Part shown: piece by piece, positions 38,346 through 45,706 of the stretch
Layout of the letters: every line of letters starts with the position of its first letter
How positions within the stretch are numbered: position 1 is the first letter of the stretch
NCBI GenBank assembly: GCA_900095835.1
Contig: LT608321.1
Coordinates: 166,373 to 230,372 of the forward strand
Source of the DNA: Ihuprevotella massiliensis
GTDB lineage: Bacteria; Bacteroidota; Bacteroidia; Bacteroidales; Bacteroidaceae
Length of the DNA stretch: 64,000 nucleotides
Reading direction: 5' to 3'
The notes under the pieces: model-generated
The model's database searches: none
The model's input: only the letters and a program-made list of their open reading frames with translations
Told to the model about the DNA's origin: nothing
Made by a program: the position numbers and the translations under genes

Positions 38346-38431
38346 CGTAACCGGATGTTATATATGTTGCTATAGATAATTAATTGACTGAAATCTAGAG
38401 CATACCCTAGACTCTGCTGTCTTTATTACGG

Positions 38432-38439
38432 CAAAGTTA
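38432..38439 (-). promoter_or_regulatory. thrS promoter -7 element
   Basis: TAACTTTG on the minus strand, about 85 nt before the thrS start. Confidence 0.55.
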
Positions 38440-38566
38440 CTTTTTATGTGCCGAACAGCCAAAAAAAACACGTGCTTTTTAATGCTTTCCCAATATCTGC
38501 ATTCATTTTTCAGGTTCCTTCGATTCTACGAGTGTACAATCTATAATCTATTGGGATGAAATGTGT

Positions 38567-38604
38567 CAACTCTCCCATAAGTTCTTGAAAATATGGGAGA
38601 GTTG
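38567..38604 (-). terminator. Terminator-like hairpin after HIRAN gene
   Basis: CAACTCTCCCATA (38567-38579) pairs perfectly with TATGGGAGAGTTG (38592-38604). No long T-run follows on the minus strand (ACACATTT), so it may also be a 3' stability element. Confidence 0.6.
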
Positions 38605-38639
38605 CTCAAAAAAAGATTGTGAAAGGCTTAGGAGCTCAA

Positions 38640-39530
38640 TTAGTCGTTAATGTACTTTCTAAAGGTTGTAAAACATTGCAAAACCTGCAGCTTGAGGCTT
38701 TTCTCCGCAACTAATCTAGGTCTTAAAGAACAAGAGCCTAACATCTCTACAGCGGGTATGTCTTCATTCTTGACGTTTAGGGTTTCGTCGAGAGATGTGA
38801 GAACAAATGCGCTACAATCATCTATACACTCTATTTTGTTGGGGTCTCTGATGAAAGCATAGCAATCGTCATCTGTAGCAATGATTTTCATTAATAGCAT
38901 CTGGGTATGTACGCCATCTCGTTCATAGATAAGCACATTCATCGAGCGCTTTATTTTATCTAATTCGTATGGGTATACGCAACAAACTCTCCAACGAAAA
39001 TAGGCAAACCCGTGTTTCCAGATTTCTTTATGAAGTTGCTTCCAATCTTTCTTGTTGACTTGTAGTGCCATTAAGGGGGCTTCTAGTTCTTCTTGTCTAA
39101 GAATTGTCTCTTTGTTCACTACATAGATGGTCATCTTAACAGCATTATGCTCTGTGGACTTTGATTTGAGTTCGCTGATTTCGGCTTTAAAAGATTCATC
39201 CCATCCCATGTCAAGCAAGGTTGCTATGGCAGCGTTAGAGGTCTTGGGGACGTATCCAAGGATAAGGTCAAAATCAAAGTGGTCTGGGTCTCCATCGTAG
39301 TCATCGGCTAAGGCAACGGCCACGGCGTTAGTATCATATTTGTTATGTTTTTCACGCACAAGTGCTAGCTTTGCTCCTACATACAGTTCATCCCAAACAT
39401 CAGAGATATCATGATAAGCCAGACCAGCTATGGGGCATTCTAGTAGTACTTTATGTTCTGGAAGAGAAGAAATTGCCGTCAGACCACAAGGTGTATCTTC
39501 TTCTTTATCGAAAAATTGTGTTGTATCCAT
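38640..39530 (-). CDS. HIRAN-domain protein
   Basis: 296 aa. The N-terminal part (about 28-115) is a HIRAN domain: LLECPIAGLAYHDISDVW, GAKLALVREKHNKYDTNAVAV and LGYVPKTSNAAIATLLD. HIRAN domains bind DNA 3' ends or damage and are usually fused to helicases or nucleases; here no enzymatic domain follows. The remaining 180 residues (two Cys-containing stretches, FAYFRWRVCCVYPYELDKI and LGSCSLRPRLVAEK) resemble nothing I know. It lies 55 nt downstream of a GlsB-like gene, probably in one operon. Confidence 0.8.
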   Translation of the reverse strand: MDTTQFFDKEEDTPCGLTAISSLPEHKVLLECPIAGLAYHDISDVWDELYVGAKLALVREKHNKYDTNAVAVALADDYDGDPDHFDFDLILGYVPKTSNAAIATLLDMGWDESFKAEISELKSKSTEHNAVKMTIYVVNKETILRQEELEAPLMALQVNKKDWKQLHKEIWKHGFAYFRWRVCCVYPYELDKIKRSMNVLIYERDGVHTQMLLMKIIATDDDCYAFIRDPNKIECIDDCSAFVLTSLDETLNVKNEDIPAVEMLGSCSLRPRLVAEKSLKLQVLQCFTTFRKYIND

Positions 39531-39585
39531 AGTATAGTTTGAGGATATGAGTAAGATGTCTGTTTGTATTTATGAAGTGCGTTGA

Positions 39586-39816
39586 TTATCGACGCGTTGA
39601 AAACAACCACAAAATCACGACAGCACCGATTATAGATGAGAGAAGTTCACCTATCGTGTCGTTTATTGTGAAATGCGCAAATGAGAATAATAAATTCCCT
39701 ACAACTCCTCCGATAATCCCCAAGAAAAGATTGCCTAAGCAACCACTACTTTTTCCTTTTTGAATATGACTCGCGATGTAGCCCGCGAGAATTCCTATGA
39801 TTAAACTTCCAATCAT
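39586..39816 (-). CDS. GlsB/YeaQ/YmgE-family membrane protein
   Basis: 76 aa with three hydrophobic helices. The family pattern is clear: LIIGILAGYIASHIQKGKSSG, then CLGNLFLGIIGGVVGNLLF, then a last helix IGAVVILWLF with a basic end. It sits in the inner membrane; relatives are general-stress-induced but have no defined activity. Promoter TATCTTTG lies at 39855-39862. Confidence 0.9.
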   Translation of the reverse strand: MIGSLIIGILAGYIASHIQKGKSSGCLGNLFLGIIGGVVGNLLFSFAHFTINDTIGELLSSIIGAVVILWLFSTRR

Positions 39817-39854
39817 GCAAAATTGATGTTTTTAAATAAATATGAGGTTTGGTG

Positions 39855-39862
39855 CAAAGATA
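39855..39862 (-). promoter_or_regulatory. Promoter -7 element of GlsB-like/HIRAN unit
   Basis: TATCTTTG on the minus strand, 39 nt before the start codon. Confidence 0.55.
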
Positions 39863-40194
39863 CGGAATATTCGAGAGATTGCGATGTTTTTCCTCTAAAA
39901 AGCAGAAAGAAATCATCTTCTTGTAAATAGAAGGTGTATGCTAGAGGAGATGTTCTTAACTTGTTGTTGTACAATGAAATATAATATACAAACTTGTAAG
40001 CTTGTGGAACCTGTCTGCATTAATGACGAATTTCTTTAATTAAGTCTGTCGACACCTATCTAAGGAATACTTTATTCTTACGTTTTTCAAATCAAAAGAA
40101 ACGAGTCTAATGCGAAGTTGTGCGTTTTCTGGCAGGCCTAAATAGCAATATCAAGGAAAATTACGTGAGAAACGTTTTTTTTTTAGAGAAATCG

Positions 40195-40224
40195 TTGTTA
40201 TAAAACGAAAAAATACTACTTTTG
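40195..40224 (+). promoter_or_regulatory. Promoter of orphan transcript
   Basis: TTG at 40195-40197, a 19-nt spacer and TACTTTTG at 40217-40224. It is one of the best promoter matches in the window, yet no protein gene follows on this strand. Confidence 0.65.
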
Positions 40225-40230
40225 TACCGT

Positions 40231-40586
40231 AAACAAAACAGAGCGTTCTGACTATCTGTGAGTATCGAACATTGTGTTTCCGGTTAAAATGTTAATGGGG
40301 CGAAAATGTACATGATGCATGTCATTGGGTATAGTACAATTTATAGGTATTCAAGGTCAGAAATAAATAATACGTACGGACTTTATAACACATTATGCAG
40401 AAAGCTGTATATATGAGATGATATCTAATGGTTATCCCAGCCTTGTGTGTTTGCAGGTTGTATATATTATCTTGCGCCACACACCTGATTTTACTCTCTA
40501 AAAACACGATAAGATCTTATAGGTCTTAATTATTACCAGAAACCATCCCTAAGAACAACTTCGGTTGCACCTAGGGGTGGTTTTAA
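40231..40586 (+). ncRNA. Candidate structured non-coding RNA, about 355 nt
   Basis: A strong promoter ends at 40224 and a terminator-like hairpin spans 40541-40582. In between are serial hairpins: CAGA-GCGT-TCTG (40239-40250), AACATT/AATGTT (about 40268-40291), AATG-ACATG/CATGT-CATT (about 40305-40327), GTGTGT...GCAGG with CTTGC...ACACAC (about 40444-40484), and AAGATC/GGTCTT. There is no long open frame and the next gene is convergent. It lacks the landmarks of tmRNA (tag peptide), RNase P RNA or SRP RNA. Its identity is unknown; it could be a divergent 6S-like or other regulatory RNA. Confidence 0.5.
40541..40586 (+). terminator. UUCG-capped terminator of orphan transcript
   Basis: AACCATCCCTA (40541-40551) pairs with TAGGGGTGGTT (40572-40582); the inner stem CAAC-TTCG-GTTG has a stable UUCG tetraloop. 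TTAAT follows. Confidence 0.7.
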
Positions 40587-40805
40587 TATGTAGGGCTGAT
40601 TGCCCTTAAATAGTAAGTAAGTTTGATTTGGGGAGATTTACCCTTCGTAGCTTTAAGTTCCTTGTCTAATCATAGATAATACTTTGGTCTGATCTATTCG
40701 TTAGGCTTGGCATTATATGTCGTAGAGAATAGAAAGATGAGGTGCGAAGTCTTCTTTTGAATTTCAATGCTTCCTCTTTACTAAAGTGTGTCATAACTGT
40801 AAGCC
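40587..40805. other. Gene-free stretch before tyrA stop
   Basis: Only a small hairpin, GGGC-TGATT-GCCC (about 40593-40605), was seen. No coding frame was recognised. Confidence 0.4.
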
Positions 40806-41591
40806 TTATATCGTGCCATTTCTTAAATTCTTTCGAATCTTTTCCAAGTAGCTTTTCATTCCTGTAGTATCCTTTGAGTCGATAATTGCTAGAAGTTCAG
40901 AAAGTTCATTACGAATTTGTTCAACTTGACAAGATGTGTATGGATTAAACAATACTTCCTGTAGCAGATAGTCGTCTTCTCCGAGTACTCCTTTCGCAAT
41001 ATTCATGTGTCGCTTAAAAGTCGTGCCTGGAGCATCTTGGTGCTTCATTACAGCTGCAAAGACAAATGTGCTAACAAATGGGATACTGAGCGAGTAGGCC
41101 ACGGTTTGGTCATGCTCCTCAAAGGTGTACTCATAGATATTGAGACCGAGTTTCTGATACAAATCCTTGAAGAAAATGCGTCCCATATAATCTCCTTCGC
41201 TGATGATAATTGCATTTTCGTGGCTCAATTGCTGAAGGTTAGCAAAGGTTGGGCCAAACATAGGATGTGTGCTTACAAACGGATGGCCAGACTTGTTGTA
41301 GAAGGCATGAAGGTCTGTCTTGACAGATGCGATGTCGCTTAGAATACACGAAGCAGGTAAATATGGAAGTACTTCTTTAAAAGCCGAAATTGTGTACTTC
41401 ACTGTTACTGCATTGATGACCAATTGGGGTTGGAATTGAGCAATTTCCTCAAGGGACGTGAAACGTTCACAGTTATATGTAAACCGCATACGCTGAGGAT
41501 TTTTTTCAAAAACCGCTATTTCATGCTCAAAGCTTAGTAAATCAAGGAAGAAGCTTCCCATCTTACCAGCGCCTAAAACGAGTATTTTCAT
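40806..41591 (-). CDS. tyrA: Prephenate dehydrogenase
   Basis: 261 aa NAD(P)-dependent enzyme converting prephenate to 4-hydroxyphenylpyruvate for tyrosine. A Rossmann GAGKMGSF motif starts the protein; STHPMFGPTF and the helical C-terminal dimer domain follow. The ATG at 41591 gives the family N-terminus; an in-frame TTG at 41675 lies within a leader hairpin (TTTCACTG 41625-41632 with CAGTGAAA 41662-41669). It is the last gene of the aromatic amino acid cluster, after the DAHP synthase/chorismate mutase gene. Confidence 0.92.
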   Translation of the reverse strand: MKILVLGAGKMGSFFLDLLSFEHEIAVFEKNPQRMRFTYNCERFTSLEEIAQFQPQLVINAVTVKYTISAFKEVLPYLPASCILSDIASVKTDLHAFYNKSGHPFVSTHPMFGPTFANLQQLSHENAIIISEGDYMGRIFFKDLYQKLGLNIYEYTFEEHDQTVAYSLSIPFVSTFVFAAVMKHQDAPGTTFKRHMNIAKGVLGEDDYLLQEVLFNPYTSCQVEQIRNELSELLAIIDSKDTTGMKSYLEKIRKNLRNGTI

Positions 41592-41718
41592 AGAGCTGAA
41601 GGGGATTTGTGTAGGTTGCGTTAGTTTCACTGAAAGATGTTTTCTTGTTTGAAGATGCTGCCAGTGAAAGCCCAAGTTTTAGTTTGTAAGAAAGATGGTA
41701 TAGTGAGTAGCCGTTTGA

Positions 41719-42783
41719 CTATTGGTTGATAATTTCCATTTGCTGTCTCACAGACTCTTCGTGTATACTCTCGAATACAGTAGCAACAAACTCTGCAGTC
41801 ATACCATATAGAGCCCCTTGCGCGCCACGTTTAGCCAAAATCTCGTTGTAGCGGTTAGCTTGAAATACCGTCATGTTGTGATCACGCTTATATCTACCAA
41901 TCTGACGACACACGCGCATTCTCTTTGCCAATAGTTCCATCATTTGATGATCCAAATCGTCTATCTGTTGACGAAGATCGACTATCTCGTCTATTTGTTG
42001 GTGTTCGTCACGTATGATAAGCAATGACAATATGTAGCTTAGTACATCGGGTGTGATTTGTTGAGCCGCATCACTCCATGCTTTGTCGGGGGTGCAGTGA
42101 GATTCAATGATGAGACCGTCAAACCCTAAGTCCATAGCTTGTTGACAGAGTGGAGCAATGAGTTCGCGTTTACCTCCAATGTGACTTGGATCACATATAA
42201 TAGGTAATTCAGGGATGCGACGACGAAGCTCCAAAGGAATCTGCCAAGTTGGATTATTGCGATATAATTTATTGTCATAGCTTGAAAAACCACGGTGTAT
42301 TGCCGCCAATCGTCGAATACCAGCTTGATTTAGACGCTGCATGGCACCAATCCACAATTCAAGATCAGGGCTCACAGGGTTTTTCACCAAGATAGGCACA
42401 TTTACTCCTTGTAAGCTATCGGCGAGAGATTGCATCGCAAAAGGATTTGCGGTGGTTCGAGCACCAATCCAGAGCATGTCTAAGCCATATTTGAGGCAAA
42501 GTTCTACATGTTCGGGGGTTGCCACTTCTGTTCCTACGAGCATCCTAGTAGATTCTTTGACTTGTTGCAACCATTTTAGTGCCATTTCGCCATTGCCTTC
42601 AAAACCTCCTGGCTTTGTGCGTGGTTTCCATACTCCAGCTCGAAATAGGTGGCAACCTTTTTGTGCTAGGGATTTTGCTGTATTGAGGACTTGTTCTTCT
42701 GTTTCTGCAGAGCAAGGTCCTGCAATCACTAAAGGACGATGAGCATCTGATGCAAGATTGAGAGGGAGAATGTCTAGTTCCAT
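41719..42783 (-). CDS. Bifunctional DAHP synthase / chorismate mutase
   Basis: 354 aa. Residues 1-260 form a type I-beta DAHP synthase-like domain (PLVIAGPCSAETEEQ, RAGVWKPRTKPGGFEGNG, PIICDPSHIGGKRELI). The C-terminal 90 residues are an AroQ-type chorismate mutase (LRQQIDDLDHQMMELLAKRM and a RYNEIL segment). It catalyses the first committed step of the shikimate pathway and the chorismate-to-prephenate branch step in one protein, allowing feedback control by the mutase domain as in related fusions. It has its own promoter at 42829, inside the pheA operon. Confidence 0.94.
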   Translation of the reverse strand: MELDILPLNLASDAHRPLVIAGPCSAETEEQVLNTAKSLAQKGCHLFRAGVWKPRTKPGGFEGNGEMALKWLQQVKESTRMLVGTEVATPEHVELCLKYGLDMLWIGARTTANPFAMQSLADSLQGVNVPILVKNPVSPDLELWIGAMQRLNQAGIRRLAAIHRGFSSYDNKLYRNNPTWQIPLELRRRIPELPIICDPSHIGGKRELIAPLCQQAMDLGFDGLIIESHCTPDKAWSDAAQQITPDVLSYILSLLIIRDEHQQIDEIVDLRQQIDDLDHQMMELLAKRMRVCRQIGRYKRDHNMTVFQANRYNEILAKRGAQGALYGMTAEFVATVFESIHEESVRQQMEIINQ

Positions 42784-42828
42784 AAGGATATCGTGTTTAA
42801 ACGTGGTAGACGTATGTGTACGTTAATG

Positions 42829-42836
42829 CAAAGATA
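42829..42836 (-). promoter_or_regulatory. Internal promoter -7 element before DAHP synthase
   Basis: TATCTTTG on the minus strand, 46 nt before the DAHP synthase/chorismate mutase start. It would give expression independent of the attenuator ahead of pheA. Confidence 0.5.
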
Positions 42837-42892
42837 CGACAAAAGACGGAGAATATAATATAGAATGGAGTAGAGGGGTATGGAAAACTAAT

Positions 42893-44080
42893 CTATCTCT
42901 TCTTATGGAGAACAATCCGTTGTAAAGCACGTTCCATAGTCTGCTCGTCAGCACATAGAGAAATGCGGATATATCGCTCCCCATTGCTACCAAAAATAAA
43001 GCCTGGTGTGATGAAAATGTCTAACTCATGAAGTACCCATTCCGTGAGTTCTTCGGCATGAGCGTAATGTTCAGGAATTTTGCCCCACAAGAACATCCCT
43101 ACTTGTTGAGAATTGTAGTGACAACCTAAGGCGGTCATGATGCGTTCTGCTACTTTACGACGACAAAGGTAAACCTTTTGGTTGTACTCTTCGTGCCAAG
43201 CATCAGCATTGTCGATAGCTGTGGCAGCTGCGAGTTGGATACCACGAAAAGTACCGCTGTCGATATTGCTCTTTACGCGAAGCATCCATGCAATATATGT
43301 TGGATTACTCACACACATACCTACACGCCAGCCTGGCATGTTGAAAGTCTTGCTCATCGAATTAAATTCTATGCAGCAATCTTTGGCGCCTGGCACTTGC
43401 ATCAAGGAGGTGGGCTGATTATTGAGGATAAAAGAATATGGATTGTCATTGACTATTACGATATTATGACGCTTTGCGAATTCCACCAATCGTCTGTAAG
43501 TGCTCATTTGGGCAGCTGCTCCCGTTGGCATGTGTGGATAATTAGTCCACATAACCTTTACTTTTGCCAAGTCCATCTGTTCGAGCTCTTCAAAATTAGG
43601 TTGCCATTGGTGCACCTCATCAAGATTGTAGTACACTACTTCTGCTCCCAACAGTCTACTAAGGCTTGTATAAGTGGGATAACCGGGGTTAGGAACAAGA
43701 ACTTGTTCACCAGGGTTTACCAATGCTAGAGTGACATGTAGTATTCCTTCCTTACTTCCAATCAGAGGTAATACTTCTGTTGAGGAATCTAAAGTGACAC
43801 CATACCAACGAGAGTAGAAATTCGCTATAGCTTCCAAGAACTCTGGTGTTCCTTTGGTCGGTTGGTATCCGTGACTTGTTGGTTCTTGTGCCACTAGACA
43901 AAGTCGTTGCACAGTTGCTTGCGACGGTGGTAAGTCAGGCGAACCAATGGCTAAGCTAATCACGTCGTGACCTGCAGCTTTTCGTGCATTTACTTCTTGC
44001 AGTTTGCGACTAAAATAGTATTCTTGTATTTGACTGATTCTAGAAGCTGGAGATATCTTAGAGGTATGAAGAAGTTCCAT
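42893..44080 (-). CDS. PLP-dependent aminotransferase (aromatic pathway)
   Basis: 395 aa fold-I class I/II aminotransferase. The PLP lysine lies in EFNSMSKTFNMPGWRVGM; VPNPGYPTYTSL and NDNPYSFI are cofactor-binding stretches. Its position between pheA and the chorismate mutase gene, overlapping pheA by 23 nt, points to transamination of phenylpyruvate/4-hydroxyphenylpyruvate or prephenate. Sequence alone does not separate these from aspartate or LL-DAP aminotransferases. Confidence 0.88.
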   Translation of the reverse strand: MELLHTSKISPASRISQIQEYYFSRKLQEVNARKAAGHDVISLAIGSPDLPPSQATVQRLCLVAQEPTSHGYQPTKGTPEFLEAIANFYSRWYGVTLDSSTEVLPLIGSKEGILHVTLALVNPGEQVLVPNPGYPTYTSLSRLLGAEVVYYNLDEVHQWQPNFEELEQMDLAKVKVMWTNYPHMPTGAAAQMSTYRRLVEFAKRHNIVIVNDNPYSFILNNQPTSLMQVPGAKDCCIEFNSMSKTFNMPGWRVGMCVSNPTYIAWMLRVKSNIDSGTFRGIQLAAATAIDNADAWHEEYNQKVYLCRRKVAERIMTALGCHYNSQQVGMFLWGKIPEHYAHAEELTEWVLHELDIFITPGFIFGSNGERYIRISLCADEQTMERALQRIVLHKKR

Positions 44081-44903
44081 CGTTATATTCTCCTATAATT
44101 TTAAGTTTTTGAGTGAGTGGGATGATTGCATCTATGCTTTGATGATAGCGCTTTAAGTCGTTGAAAGTCAAATCTACATAGAATAGATATTCCCATTCGT
44201 GTCCAATGACTGGCATGGACTGTATTTTTGTGAGATTGATGCCATAAAAAGATAAAATAGTCAAGACTTTAGAGAGACTTCCTTCCTCGTGAGGGAGTGA
44301 AAAAATTAAGCTTGCTTTATTAACGATTTGCCATGATCGTAGTGAGCCAGCTTTCTGTGGATGACTAACTACCAGAAACCGTGTGAAGTTGTGTTTGTTG
44401 TCTTCGATTTGGTTTTTGAGTATTTTCATTCCATAGAGTTTAGCTGCAGAAGCATTGCAGATTGCAGCCCAGCCTCTTTGTTTCTTTTCTATTATGTTTG
44501 CTGCTGCTCCTGCGGTATCTTCTGCTTCCACAGCTTTTAGACTAGGATGTTGTGCTAGAAATTGCCGACATTGCATCAGGGCAACAGGATGAGAGTGCAC
44601 TTCTTGCAATGTGTCCCAATTGTCCTCTGGTAGGCAACATATTGCATGTTCAATATGGAGTTTATATTCTCCTACAATGGTAACTCCCGAAGCGCGAAGT
44701 AATTCATAGTTATGGAGAAGTGAGCCTGCAATAGTGTTTTCTATTGCAACTAGCCCAATAATCGTGGGGTCACTATTTATGCTATCAAAAACCTCTTCAA
44801 AAGTGTTGCAATAGAGACATTGCACTTGTTCGTTGTGAAAATACTTGTAGGCTGCAATTTCGTGGAAAGCACCTGCGACACCTTGTATAGCGATTCTTTT
44901 CAT
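44058..44903 (-). CDS. pheA: Prephenate dehydratase
   Basis: 281 aa, stand-alone dehydratase converting prephenate to phenylpyruvate. The N-terminal catalytic domain has IAIQGVAGAFHEIAAYKYF and GLVAIENTIAGSLLHNYELL; the C-terminal ACT domain (about 200-275) has FSLPHEEGSLSKVLTILSFYGI and is the expected Phe feedback site. No chorismate mutase domain is attached. It is the first gene of the Phe/Tyr operon and is preceded by an attenuator leader with a Phe/Tyr-rich peptide. Confidence 0.95.
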   Translation of the reverse strand: MKRIAIQGVAGAFHEIAAYKYFHNEQVQCLYCNTFEEVFDSINSDPTIIGLVAIENTIAGSLLHNYELLRASGVTIVGEYKLHIEHAICCLPEDNWDTLQEVHSHPVALMQCRQFLAQHPSLKAVEAEDTAGAAANIIEKKQRGWAAICNASAAKLYGMKILKNQIEDNKHNFTRFLVVSHPQKAGSLRSWQIVNKASLIFSLPHEEGSLSKVLTILSFYGINLTKIQSMPVIGHEWEYLFYVDLTFNDLKRYHQSIDAIIPLTQKLKIIGEYNDGTSSYL

Positions 44904-44927
44904 AGGACTGGATATCGATTTATAGAT

Positions 44928-45046
44928 AAAAAGAAAAATCCCACTTCAACATAAAGTGAAGCGGGATGATATGATGAAAAAATGACAACTTTCAATCATT
45001 GTAGAAATAACTACATGCGACTACCCCTTCACAATGGCTTGTGAAG
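44928..45046 (-). promoter_or_regulatory. Phe/Tyr transcription attenuator of pheA operon
   Basis: On the minus strand, region 1 CTTCACAA (45046-45039) pairs with region 2 TTGTGAAG (45034-45027). Region 2, as GTGAAGGGG (45032-45024), can instead pair with region 3 CCCGCTTCAC (44965-44956) with one bulge. Region 3 otherwise forms the terminator: ATCCCGCTTCA (44967-44957) with TGAAGTGGGAT (44948-44938), followed by TTTTTCTTTTT. The Phe/Tyr codon run of the leader peptide abuts region 1. Stalling there would free region 2 and favour read-through into pheA. Confidence 0.82.
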
Positions 45047-45087
45047 TAAAAGTAAAATCGAAAGAATGAAGTAGTAATTGTAAGCAT
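44992..45087 (-). CDS. Phe/Tyr-rich leader peptide of pheA operon
   Basis: 31 codons from ATG 45085-45087 to TGA 44992-44994. The peptide includes SFFRFYFYF (residues 7-15), seven aromatics in nine residues, and a second SYFYN cluster (26-30). The start is about 20 nt after the predicted transcript start, with an A-rich upstream region typical of Bacteroidetes ribosome sites. No stable protein function is expected; ribosome position on these codons is the signal. Confidence 0.8.
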   Translation of the reverse strand: MLTITTSFFRFYFYFTSHCEGVVACSYFYND

Positions 45088-45114
45088 TTTGCTATTTGTT
45101 TGGTTTGAATATTG

Positions 45115-45122
45115 CAAAAATA
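45115..45122 (-). promoter_or_regulatory. Promoter -7 element of pheA operon
   Basis: TATTTTTG on the minus strand. Transcription would start near 45108, giving a leader of about 205 nt before pheA. Confidence 0.6.
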
Positions 45123-45706
45123 TCACTTATTTTTGAATATTCCAAATGTTTGCTCAGATATTTACAGATAAACTCGCAAAGTCCCTCAAAGTGTTATAAT
45201 CTAAATAATAGTTGGAACCTTAACCTTTAGGAAGTACTTGATTATATTCCTTGACTCCCATATTAAAAAGGAAGTATTTCCTTTCACTACAGATCAGTAG
45301 AGTAGTATGAGTTCTACTATTTTCTGTGCAAAATACATTTTAAAGTAGAGGATAAATCTACTGTAAATGTTGAGGAAAATACAAAGAACTTTCCAATAAA
45401 AACTATGAGATGACAGGCAAAGTAGGCAAAGCGTTGAAAGTTGGGATGAGTTCTCGTTGTTTTTACGTGAAATGCTTGGTAGTTTCTGCTGAAATCAGTA
45501 GTTTTACATCGCAAAGCGGTGTGTGAAGAAATCATTAGGTACATGGACTACTGGAATAGTTTTCTCTATAGCTTGTGCCTAGCTTTGCGGTTTGTCTGAG
45601 AAACGGAAGTGTTATCTCTGTTTCTAGGCAGATGACTTATGTAAATAAATTAGAATATAAGTTAGGCTGGCTTTTTCTTTTCCATGCCTCGAATGATAAT
45701 TTTCGA
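45123..45706. other. Gene-free stretch upstream of S41 protease gene
   Basis: It should hold the promoter of the S41 protease cluster, but I could not place a full TTG/TAnnTTTG pair. A 75-codon frame on the minus strand (45317-45544) has no family resemblance and is probably not a gene. Confidence 0.4.

Noticed and set aside
38346-38431. T-box or leader-peptide attenuator ahead of thrS
   Set aside because: The leader is short, has only a 5-bp hairpin, no Thr-codon run and no terminator.
40231-40586. tmRNA or RNase P RNA
   Set aside because: No tag-peptide frame of the ENNYALAA kind, no RNase P GAGGAAAGTCC-type core and no tRNA-like ends were found.
41592-41718. Second attenuator in front of tyrA
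   Set aside because: There is an 8-bp hairpin, but no T-run and no Tyr-rich leader peptide.
45317-45544. 75-codon minus-strand frame upstream of the S41 protease gene
   Set aside because: No family resemblance, no promoter or ribosome-site context, and biased composition; most likely a chance frame in AT-rich intergenic DNA.
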